Origin: an uncultured Kiritimatiellota bacterium
Lineage (GTDB): Bacteria > Verrucomicrobiota > Kiritimatiellia > RFP12 > UBA1067
DNA length: 13,044 nt
Assembly: GCA_934667425.1 (NCBI GenBank)
Contig: CAKULV010000068.1
Span: 1-13,044, forward strand
Direction of reading: 5' to 3'
The notes below the pieces were generated by a model. The model saw only the letters and a program-made list of their open reading frames with translations, did not search any database and was not told the origin of the DNA. Positions 1-5,195 of the stretch are shown in pieces (positions within the stretch are counted from its first letter, which is position 1; every line of letters begins with the position of its first letter). Position numbers and translations under genes: made by a program.

Positions 1-76
1 GGGATGTTCACGCCACCGACCTGCAAAGGTTGCAACATTCACACTTCACGACCCTGTAAGTGATTGTTTTGCGACT

Positions 77-127
77 GCTTCTGCGAAGCCAGATGTAGTC
101 TGCGGAGCGGGAATGCGCCGCAGAAGC
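77..127. repeat. Overlapping short inverted repeats
   Basis: GCTTCTGCG at 77-85 is the exact reverse complement of CGCAGAAGC at 119-127. Inside it, TCTGCGG at 99-105 pairs with CCGCAGA at 118-124. The two pairings compete for the same right arm, so only one hairpin can form at a time. There is no T-run, so it is unlikely to be a simple terminator. It may be part of the same family of intergenic palindromes as the repeat at 207-280, but this is not shown. Confidence 0.45.
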
Positions 128-206
128 TTGCTTCGGAGGGTAGCCTTAGGCCGCGCGAGGGCATCAATCATCGGAGTTTGTCACCCCCTTTCATTGCCGG
201 AGCAAT

Positions 207-280
207 AACGCAAAGAACGCAGAGAGAACGCAAAGGGCGCAGAGAGCCTTTGCGTCAGAATTCTTTGCGACCTTTGCGTT
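207..280. repeat. Nested palindromic AACGCAAAG-type intergenic repeat
   Basis: The element begins with AACGCAAAG (207-215) and ends with its exact reverse complement CTTTGCGTT (272-280). Just inside these arms there is further imperfect pairing (CGCA and AGA blocks against TGCG and TCT). A second hairpin sits inside: ACGCAAAGG at 228-236 against CCTTTGCGT at 247-255, with a 10-base loop. The word CGCAAAG or CGCAGAG recurs several times, so the unit looks like a degenerate repeat folded on itself. Similar words occur as dispersed intergenic repeats in several bacterial genomes, including PVC-group ones, from memory. A mobile or regulatory role is unproven. Confidence 0.6.
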
Positions 281-381
281 GAAGAAGAAGAGGTGGGCGG
301 TTGTCTTAACGAATCACGTTCGGCGGACGGGATTCCGCGCCTGATTGACAGCGGCGAAAAACCAACCGACAACTCAAAAAC

Positions 382-418
382 AAAAGAGGCGATGTCCTTT
401 CGGGATGCGCCTCTTTTT
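382..418 (+). terminator. Intrinsic (possibly bidirectional) terminator
   Basis: AAAAGAGGCG at 382-391 pairs perfectly with CGCCTCTTTT at 408-417. An inner TCC/GGA pairing (395-397 with 403-405) closes a small loop. The stem runs directly into a T-run on the + strand, and the opposite strand also reads into T-rich sequence, so it could stop transcription both ways. It separates the repeat-bearing left end from the restriction-modification operon and would insulate the regulator from upstream read-through. Confidence 0.75.
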
Positions 419-420
419 GA

Positions 421-455
421 TATACTGTTTTCCAATCCAACTGGACTGTCAGGAG
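421..455 (+). promoter_or_regulatory. Possible promoter, operator and ribosome binding site of the regulator gene
   Basis: TATACT at 421-426 resembles a -10 box, but no good -35 box lies at the expected distance upstream, where the terminator hairpin is. A small palindrome, TCCA-AC-TGGA at 436-445, lies between it and the gene and could be an operator for the HTH protein. AGGAG at 451-455 is the likely ribosome binding site, 11 bases before the ATG at 467. Only the ribosome binding site is reasonably clear. Confidence 0.25.
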
Positions 456-466
456 TTGTTGCGAAA

Positions 467-691
467 ATGGCAATGAGCTATAAAAAGCTGTGGAAGCAAT
501 TGATTGACCGCGACATGACGCGAGGCGACTTGCATCGGGTCTCGGGCGTCGCCCTTTCCACTTTCACGAAGATGTCAAACGGAGAGTGCGTGGCGACGAA
601 TGTGATCGAGCGCATCTGCAAGGCACTGAACTGCGATGTCGGCGACATCATGGAGGTTGTGCCGGGCAAGGAAACGGGGGCGGCGAAATGA
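467..691 (+). CDS. Small XRE-family HTH regulator of the restriction-modification operon
   Basis: This 74-residue protein is essentially one helix-turn-helix domain of the Cro/C1 (XRE) type. It contains the helix pattern around 'TRGDLHRVSGVALSTFTKM' and the typical ending 'IERICKALNCDVGDIMEVV', as in small YozG-like regulators. It should bind operator DNA as a dimer. I chose the ATG at 467 because AGGAG lies upstream and the domain begins within a few residues; an in-frame extension to 293 would read through the terminator hairpin. Its TGA overlaps the methyltransferase ATG (ATGA, 688-691), which implies translational coupling. By position it probably controls expression of the methyltransferase and endonuclease, the job of controller (C) proteins in other type II systems. 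That role is inferred. Confidence 0.85.
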   Translation: MAMSYKKLWKQLIDRDMTRGDLHRVSGVALSTFTKMSNGECVATNVIERICKALNCDVGDIMEVVPGKETGAAK

Positions 692-2193
692 AGAAGCGCA
701 AAACGGGAGACAATCGCATTGTCCTCGTCGGCACCTACAAGGGCGACCAGCTGGCGAAATGGCGCGGCTGGTACAACTACCCCATTTCGGACGACGACAA
801 GATCGCCGAAGCCGATGCCGCGTCGATTGCGGAGCTGTGGCTCTTCAAGGGCACGAAGGAGCGGAGGACGTACAAGGCGGAGTTCGTCGGCGTCAAGACC
901 CGCGAAGAGCTGGTGCGCGACTACGACTACCCTGCGAAGGGCAGGGCGCACGGCGAGAAGTATCTGCTCTTCAAGACGAAGCTCAAGTATCAGCACAAGC
1001 TGACGCCGCCGGAAGATGCGGCGCACGTCATCGTCCGCACGGCGGACTTCGCGACCGCGCCCAAGGTGCGCAAGCAGCTCAAGGCATATCTCGAATCGCC
1101 TGACCGTGCTGACCCCGATCTCGCGAAACGCTTGCCGACAATCCTCACGAAGCTGCGCCCCGAACAGCTGCGCGTGTGCGAGGCGGCGGAGCAATGTGAT
1201 TTCTTCAACCTGATCATGCCAGAGACAACCATGCAATATGCAAAACCGCAGAAAGATAGTTTTCGCATAGCGTCGCTCTTTGCGGGATGCGGCGGATTGG
1301 ATCTCGGGTTTGTTGGCGGATTTGACTTCTTGGGAAAGAAATTCAGTCGCAATAAATTCGATGTCGTATGGGCGAACGAGGTGAACCCCAATGCCTGCAA
1401 AACCTACGAACGCAATCTCGGGCCGCATATAGTGTGCGGCGACATCAAGGAGAGAATCGATGGAATCCCAGCAGACGTTGATATGATTATGGGAGGATTC
1501 CCCTGTCAGGACATTTCCATCAACGGGAAAATGGCAGGCATCAGCGGAAAGCGCAGCAGTCTCTATTCATACATCGTGGAAGCCGTTAAGCGTTGTCGTC
1601 CAAAGGTGTTTCTCGCGGAGAATGTCGGAAGTCTCATGCTGAAGCAGCATGAACATTCATTCAAGACGATTCTCGCAGACTTTGAGGCGCTCGACTACAA
1701 TGTGACTTACAAGGTCTATCATGCCGAGGAGTATGGCGTCCCGCAAACTCGCGAACGCATAATCTTTGTCGGGACCCGAAAGGACTTGGCGAAGTTTGAG
1801 CCGCCGGAGCCGCTTTCTAGCGATCCAATATCATGCGGCGATGCATTGCGCGATCTTGAGGAAAGAGCGGAGAACAGGGAATTCTCCCATGTATGGAGCG
1901 CCGCTGCTCCGTCGGGTGAACAGGGAAGCCGCAAAATGGTTGAGAATAGGCCGGGTTACACAATCCGAGCCGAATGCCACGGCAACATACAGTTCCATTA
2001 CAAGCTGCCACGCCGTCTTTCAATGCGCGAAGCCGCGCGGATACAATCGTTTCCCGACTCGTTTGTTTTCCCGTGCGGGATTCGCGAAACAGAAAGGCAG
2101 ATAGGAAATGCCGTTCCGCCTGTGCTGGCATGGCACATTGCGCAGAATGTCCAGAAGGTGCTGGAGGGGCAGAATGAAAAAAGAAGAGTTTGA
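688..2193 (+). CDS. DNA (cytosine-5)-methyltransferase with an N-terminal extension
   Basis: This 501-residue enzyme should transfer methyl groups from S-adenosylmethionine to cytosine C5 in a specific DNA site, protecting the host from the endonuclease encoded next. The C5-MTase motifs are in order: motif I FAGCGGLDLGF (198-208), motif IV GGFPCQDIS with nucleophile Cys273, AENV (310-313), QTRERI (from 353), motif IX REAARIQSFPD (about 447-457) and QIGNAVPP (471-478). The target-recognition region between motifs VIII and IX is short, about 80 residues. Residues 1-190 are not part of the catalytic fold and I do not recognise them; a DNA- or modified-base-binding module is possible. The ATG at 688 overlaps the regulator stop, and the 3' end overlaps the endonuclease start by 20 bases. 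Target sequence unknown. Confidence 0.95.
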   Translation: MKKRKTGDNRIVLVGTYKGDQLAKWRGWYNYPISDDDKIAEADAASIAELWLFKGTKERRTYKAEFVGVKTREELVRDYDYPAKGRAHGEKYLLFKTKLKYQHKLTPPEDAAHVIVRTADFATAPKVRKQLKAYLESPDRADPDLAKRLPTILTKLRPEQLRVCEAAEQCDFFNLIMPETTMQYAKPQKDSFRIASLFAGCGGLDLGFVGGFDFLGKKFSRNKFDVVWANEVNPNACKTYERNLGPHIVCGDIKERIDGIPADVDMIMGGFPCQDISINGKMAGISGKRSSLYSYIVEAVKRCRPKVFLAENVGSLMLKQHEHSFKTILADFEALDYNVTYKVYHAEEYGVPQTRERIIFVGTRKDLAKFEPPEPLSSDPISCGDALRDLEERAENREFSHVWSAAAPSGEQGSRKMVENRPGYTIRAECHGNIQFHYKLPRRLSMREAARIQSFPDSFVFPCGIRETERQIGNAVPPVLAWHIAQNVQKVLEGQNEKRRV

Positions 2194-3196
2194 GCGGTTG
2201 CTGGATGTTTGTTGTGGCGCATTGACCCTTGAAGCGAAAAAGTCCGGATTCAGCACATCGTTGCAATTCGAGAATCGCGTTAGGGAAGTGCTGGACGATC
2301 TTCTGAAAGACGAAAGCGAAATGCGTGTTGACTTCGACTCGCCGCCACAGGCATTTCCCGACATTGCACTCGGCGAATATGGCGTAGAGGTTAAATTCAC
2401 GCTTGCTGACACATGGAAGAGCATTGCCAACAGCATTCAGGAATCACAGCGCGTCCAAAGCGTCAAGTACATCTACATCGTTTTCGGCAAGATGGGCGGC
2501 AAGCCTGAGGTCAGGTGGGGCGACTATGAAAAAAGTGTAGTCCATGTTCGGACATCGCATGTGCCGCGATTCGAAGTGGAGTTGCCGTCCAAAGGCGAGA
2601 CGGGGCGCAAGTCGCTTTTCGAGTTGATGGGCGTGTCGTATTCCGACTTCTCAAAGATGGGCATAAACGAGAAAATGAAGTATGTTCGCGCATACGCCAA
2701 GAAGATGCACCCTAATGAGCGGCTGTGGTGGATGGGAGACGAAGAGAACGAACACGCATTGCCATTGAACATCAGACTATATACTCATCTTGACGAGAAC
2801 GAGCGGAATCGATTGCGAGCGGAAACATATTTACTTTGTCCTCAAATTCTCAAGTCCGGAAGAGCGAAGCGCAAATACGACGACGCTGCGATGTTTCTTC
2901 TGTCATATCATGGTGTCCTCTGTCATCAGGCAAGGGATTTGTTCTCTGCGGGAAGCGTAGCGAACCCCAACAACGATGATAACGGCGGGCTGTATATCGA
3001 ACGGGCATTGAAGTTGCTTGAACCGGAACTCCGAAAAGCCGCGGCGGAAATGGACGATGCCTTGTTTGTCGAATATTGGGGCGAAAGCGTCAAGCCGGAA
3101 AGCCGCATCCGCAAATGGCTTGAAAAGGCAGATGCGATTGCAAAAGGATGGAAACCTTCCTTTTCTCTCTTTGGAGGAAAATATACACATGGATAG
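2174..3196 (+). CDS. Type II restriction endonuclease, PD-(D/E)XK fold
   Basis: This 340-residue protein follows the methyltransferase with a 20-base overlap and has its own ribosome binding site (GGAGGGG at 2163-2169) before the ATG at 2174. The catalytic signature is FPDIALGEYGVEVKF: Asp63 of PD, eight residues, then Glu72-Val-Lys74, the metal-binding PD-(D/E)XK pattern of restriction nucleases. An upstream glutamate (Glu33, in 'FENRVREVL') fits the usual additional acidic residue. The segment after the core ('KYIYIVFGKMGG', 'VVHVRTSHVPRFEVE') matches, from memory, a family annotated as restriction endonucleases beside C5-methyltransferases. It should cut unmethylated copies of the methyltransferase target, which is unknown. 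Its stop overlaps the start of the truncated RadC gene at 3189. Confidence 0.85.
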   Translation: MKKEEFERLLDVCCGALTLEAKKSGFSTSLQFENRVREVLDDLLKDESEMRVDFDSPPQAFPDIALGEYGVEVKFTLADTWKSIANSIQESQRVQSVKYIYIVFGKMGGKPEVRWGDYEKSVVHVRTSHVPRFEVELPSKGETGRKSLFELMGVSYSDFSKMGINEKMKYVRAYAKKMHPNERLWWMGDEENEHALPLNIRLYTHLDENERNRLRAETYLLCPQILKSGRAKRKYDDAAMFLLSYHGVLCHQARDLFSAGSVANPNNDDNGGLYIERALKLLEPELRKAAAEMDDALFVEYWGESVKPESRIRKWLEKADAIAKGWKPSFSLFGGKYTHG

Positions 3197-3293
3197 TTTC
3201 ATTTCCACTCCAGCGGATGCAGCGTTCCTCTTCCGCGCCGCGCTGCCGAAGGAGCAGAAGGAGGAGCGCGTGTTCGTCCTTCCGCGTCATTGA
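3189..3293 (+). pseudogene. radC: Truncated RadC-like (JAB domain) gene fragment
   Basis: An ATG overlapping the endonuclease stop opens a frame of 34 codons. Its residues 'STPADAAFLFRAALPKEQKEERVFVLP' (positions 6-32, abridged here as recognisable blocks TPADAA, LFRAALPK and KEERVFVLP) match the N-terminus of the intact RadC-like protein at 4704-5105. The frame then ends at TGA 3291-3293. The JAMM histidines and aspartate that bind zinc lie further on in the family and are missing, so the fragment cannot be an active enzyme. An exact 37-base match (3244-3280) to the intact copy ends just before the break. The overlap with the nuclease suggests a full radC once sat at the end of this operon. 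Confidence 0.8.
3244..3280 (+). repeat. 37-bp direct repeat, left copy (within the radC fragment)
   Basis: This segment is identical, base for base, to 4765-4801 in the intact RadC-like gene. It encodes the PKEQKEERVFVL region. The two copies are in direct orientation 1521 bases apart. The flanking bases encode similar residues but differ at third positions, so the surrounding copies have diverged more than this core. The core is a possible substrate for homologous exchange or deletion of the intervening genes. Confidence 0.9.
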
Positions 3294-3334
3294 TTTACGG
3301 GAATAGGCGGCTTGCATCCATGGAGAGTCTGCGC

Positions 3335-3643
3335 ATGACGACGGAAATTGCGGCATTGGACAATGATGTCAAATCGCTCATTCTGTCCATTCGTGGCGTA
3401 CAGGTCATGCTCGACCGTGACTTGGCGATGCTTTATGGCGTGACGACGAAGCGGCTCAATGAGCAGGTGAAACGCAATCTCGCAAGGTTCCCTGACGCAT
3501 TCCGTTTCGTTTTGTCATCTGAGGAGATGGTCGAACTGGTCGCAAATTGCGACCGGTTCAAGACGATGAAACACTCCTCCGTGCCGATGTGCGCATTTAC
3601 CGAGCATGGAGTGCGAAAATGTCGGCAACCATTGGGAAAATGA
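3335..3643 (+). pseudogene. ORF6N-domain protein, C-terminally broken
   Basis: The 102-residue product contains most of an ORF6N domain, a DNA-binding-type domain common in phage antirepressor-like and mobile-element proteins. The typical opening is 'SLILSIRGVQVMLDRDLAMLYGVTTKRLNEQVKRN' (residues 14-48, seen as IRGVQVMLDRDLA, LYGV and NEQVKRN), followed by 'RFPDAFRFVL' and 'CAFTEHGV'. Family members continue into a helical segment and usually an ORF6C or other C-terminal domain. Here the frame changes right after 'FTEHGV' to unrelated residues and stops. The ATG at 3335 is preferred because GGAGAG lies seven bases before it; 3320 is an alternative. The gene looks like a deletion or frameshift remnant of a phage-type gene. 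Confidence 0.75.
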
Positions 3644-3729
3644 CAGCTGCAAACCAAAAGGAAATGCTTGCGGGGTTGTTCCCAGACAAAACATTGCTTG
3701 CTAAACATAGAGCGGAGGTAGTAGCATGA
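3619..3729 (+). pseudogene. Orphan C-terminal fragment fused behind the ORF6N remnant
   Basis: In the frame offset from the ORF6N remnant, an ATG at 3619 opens 36 codons ending in TGA at 3727-3729, which overlaps the next gene's ATG (ATGA). The sequence includes 'KMTAANQKEMLAGLFPDKT', which looks like genuine coding sequence, but I recognise no family. The overlap is the normal signature of two co-translated genes. This is therefore probably the end of a longer gene whose front was lost when it was joined to the ORF6N sequence. It could instead be a real small protein, but it has no evident ribosome binding site. Confidence 0.4.
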
Positions 3730-4064
3730 GTGATATAAGTGATATGCAAGTAAGATTTCCCAGTGCGAATGAGGGAAGATCCATTAACAAGTTCGGTGTG
3801 CCATATCATAGTTATACGTTGCGGCTTGCAAATGGAGACGAGGTGAGGATGGATGTCGGTTATGAAGAAGATTGGGGTAATGTGCAACAATGTATGCCAG
3901 ATGATTGTGACGATTGCTTCGAGTCTGTTGGCTGGGGGAATGATATGGATGGTCATCTGAAAATCGTCGATGTAGTTGATGATGAGACTGAAGAGTCGCT
4001 GGTTGTTCACGAGTGGGCAAAATACTGTGTTTGGTGTTATGTAGATAATTATTCCTCTCCATGA
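3726..4064 (+). CDS. Small, very acidic hypothetical protein
   Basis: This 112-residue protein matches no family I know. It has GGAGG at 3713-3717, eight bases before its ATG, and its TGA overlaps the ATG of the next gene (ATGA, 4061-4064), so the two are probably made together. It is strongly acidic: I count 24 Asp or Glu against 7 Lys or Arg, including runs such as DDCDD and DDETEE. It also has several Cys and Trp residues (CDDC, VWCY). There is no signal peptide or membrane segment. Base composition is clearly lower in GC than the flanking chromosome. Acidic small proteins in such islands are sometimes DNA mimics or antitoxin-like partners; nothing here proves either role. Confidence 0.75.
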   Translation: MSDISDMQVRFPSANEGRSINKFGVPYHSYTLRLANGDEVRMDVGYEEDWGNVQQCMPDDCDDCFESVGWGNDMDGHLKIVDVVDDETEESLVVHEWAKYCVWCYVDNYSSP

Positions 4065-4687
4065 GCGGTTCTCTGACAAATATCTCGCTGAAGAAAGACG
4101 CCGCTGGGCAAGTGTATCTTGTGACAGCGCGAAACTTTGTCGCAGTATATGAAGCGCAGTATAATGTCACTGTGCCGGATAAGGTGCGGCGGGCATTGGC
4201 ATTGCTTATCGGCGAGGCTGAGGATTCAAGAGCCATTTTGGACGCTACGGACATTTCAGTTGATGGCGAAAGAGTCCGTGGCATTGCATATGAACAGAAC
4301 TACAGGCTTGTGTTCGAGGTCATACGCAACTATGATGCAATGATGGCGTCTATGTTGCTGGATTGGCTCAAAAAGCAGATTGCTTCTGTTTGCGAGTTAT
4401 GCTTTTCTGCTGGCGAGGTGAGTGATCGTGACAAATGGGCGAATGTTCTTTGGTATAAGAACCTGGTGGACGCAGATGGGCAAGGGCTCGACTTCCTTGT
4501 CCCGATAAATCGCATCGTGTCAGCCCTCGTAAAGAATGGAGACAGGAATGTTGTTGAGCGCGGACCGAAAAACGGAGGTTCAACTATTCAGCTTCCGTTT
4601 GGCCACTTGCAATACCACCTGAAGCAACTGGAGTTCTATCAGCAATTGAAGAAGATTCAATCGCTTCTTGCGACTGTATCAGAATGA
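4061..4687 (+). CDS. Unrecognised 208-residue accessory protein
   Basis: I do not recognise this protein. It appears soluble, with no signal peptide or membrane helix, and alternates charged helical segments ('VRRALALLIGEAEDSRAI', 'YRLVFEVIRNYDAM') with a distinctive C-terminal part ('DKWANVLWYKNLV', 'NGGSTIQLPFGHLQYH', then a Lys/Gln-rich helix). The C-terminal block vaguely recalls ends of some restriction nucleases, but I see no complete PD-(D/E)XK motif. It overlaps the acidic gene before it by four bases and is followed 16 bases later by radC. Its composition is AT-richer than the chromosome. The pair could form a toxin-antitoxin, defence or anti-defence unit; this is only context. Confidence 0.7.
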   Translation: MSGSLTNISLKKDAAGQVYLVTARNFVAVYEAQYNVTVPDKVRRALALLIGEAEDSRAILDATDISVDGERVRGIAYEQNYRLVFEVIRNYDAMMASMLLDWLKKQIASVCELCFSAGEVSDRDKWANVLWYKNLVDADGQGLDFLVPINRIVSALVKNGDRNVVERGPKNGGSTIQLPFGHLQYHLKQLEFYQQLKKIQSLLATVSE

Positions 4688-4703
4688 AGAATCGGGAGGC
4701 TTT

Positions 4704-5105
4704 ATGAGTAATTGTATTCATATCGAAACCCCCGCTGACGCCGCCGCGATGTTCCGCGTTGCATTGCCGAAGGAGCAGAAGGAGGAGCGCGTGTTCGTCC
4801 TGCCGCTGGACGGCAACGGCAATGCGCTTGCCAAGCCGATTCTCGTTTCCGTAGGGCACATGGACGGCACGGCAACAATTGACGCAGGCGCGATCTTCCG
4901 CGAGGCGCTGAAGGCGGGCACAGAGGAAATCATCGTCGCCCACAACCATCCGTCAGGAAACTTGACGCCGAGCAAGGCCGACCTTGCCGTGACCAGGGAA
5001 TTGCAAACCCTCTCGGAGCGGCTGGGCGTCCCCCTTCTCGACCACCTTGTCATCGGGGCAGAAGGAACCGGCGATTTCGTTTCCCTTGCCGAGCGGAACG
5101 GCTGA
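4704..5105 (+). CDS. radC: Short RadC-like JAB/MPN (JAMM) domain protein
   Basis: The 133-residue protein is a JAB domain without the N-terminal helix-hairpin-helix region of full-length RadC (about 220 residues). The zinc-binding JAMM motif is complete: His80-Asn-His82-Pro-Ser-Gly, then Ser90 and Asp93 in 'TPSKADLAVTRELQ', with a glutamate near position 28. The ending 'LGVPLLDHLVIG' is typical. A strong ribosome binding site (GGGAGG, 4694-4699) precedes the ATG at 4704. JAMM proteins act as zinc isopeptidases in other settings; the role of bacterial RadC is unsettled, and short forms are common in mobile islands. Its N-terminus is duplicated as the truncated copy at 3189-3293. Confidence 0.9.
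   Translation: MSNCIHIETPADAAAMFRVALPKEQKEERVFVLPLDGNGNALAKPILVSVGHMDGTATIDAGAIFREALKAGTEEIIVAHNHPSGNLTPSKADLAVTRELQTLSERLGVPLLDHLVIGAEGTGDFVSLAERNG
4765..4801 (+). repeat. 37-bp direct repeat, right copy (within intact radC)
   Basis: Identical to 3244-3280 in the truncated radC copy and in the same orientation. Together the two copies bracket the broken ORF6N gene, the acidic protein and the 208-residue protein. Confidence 0.9.
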
Positions 5106-5195
5106 ACAAAGCCTCACGCGGACATGTCCCCTATGGTTGGAAACAGAAAAGCATAGATTCCGACATTTCCTGATTTACCGAACCTTTGGAATATC
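5106..5195. other. Junction between the accessory island and the chromosome-like operon
   Basis: No gene fits in these 90 bases. One frame (5105-5172) reads AERLNKASRGHVPYGWKQ before a stop. The 'GHVPYGWK' part resembles the segment of large serine recombinases just after the catalytic domain, so it could be a relic of a recombinase gene; chance is a real alternative at this length. Base composition changes sharply here, from the mixed island to the GC-rich operon. No clear terminator follows radC and no strong promoter is visible ahead of 5196. Confidence 0.3.

Larger units (their letters stand above)
1..466. other. Non-coding leader region before the restriction-modification operon
   Basis: I see no convincing gene here. 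The short open frames have no recognisable protein content and run through palindromic repeats. The stretch contains an inverted-repeat cluster near 77-127, a nested palindromic repeat at 207-280 and a strong intrinsic terminator at 382-418. After the terminator lies a short promoter-like and leader stretch ahead of the regulator start at 467. The left end of the window could include the tail of an unrelated gene, but I cannot recognise one. Confidence 0.6.

Noticed and set aside
293..466. In-frame N-terminal extension of the XRE regulator
   Set aside because: It reads through a perfect intrinsic terminator hairpin; the HTH domain and the AGGAG site support the ATG at 467.
586..687. Upstream start for the methyltransferase
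   Set aside because: It lies inside the regulator gene in another frame; the ATGA overlap at 688 is a better start and the extension has no family character.
3291..5178. Shared word TGATTTAC at 3291 and 5171 as a possible target-site duplication of the island
   Set aside because: Only eight bases match and the flanks diverge; this could be chance, and the 3291 copy starts with a stop codon in the radC fragment.
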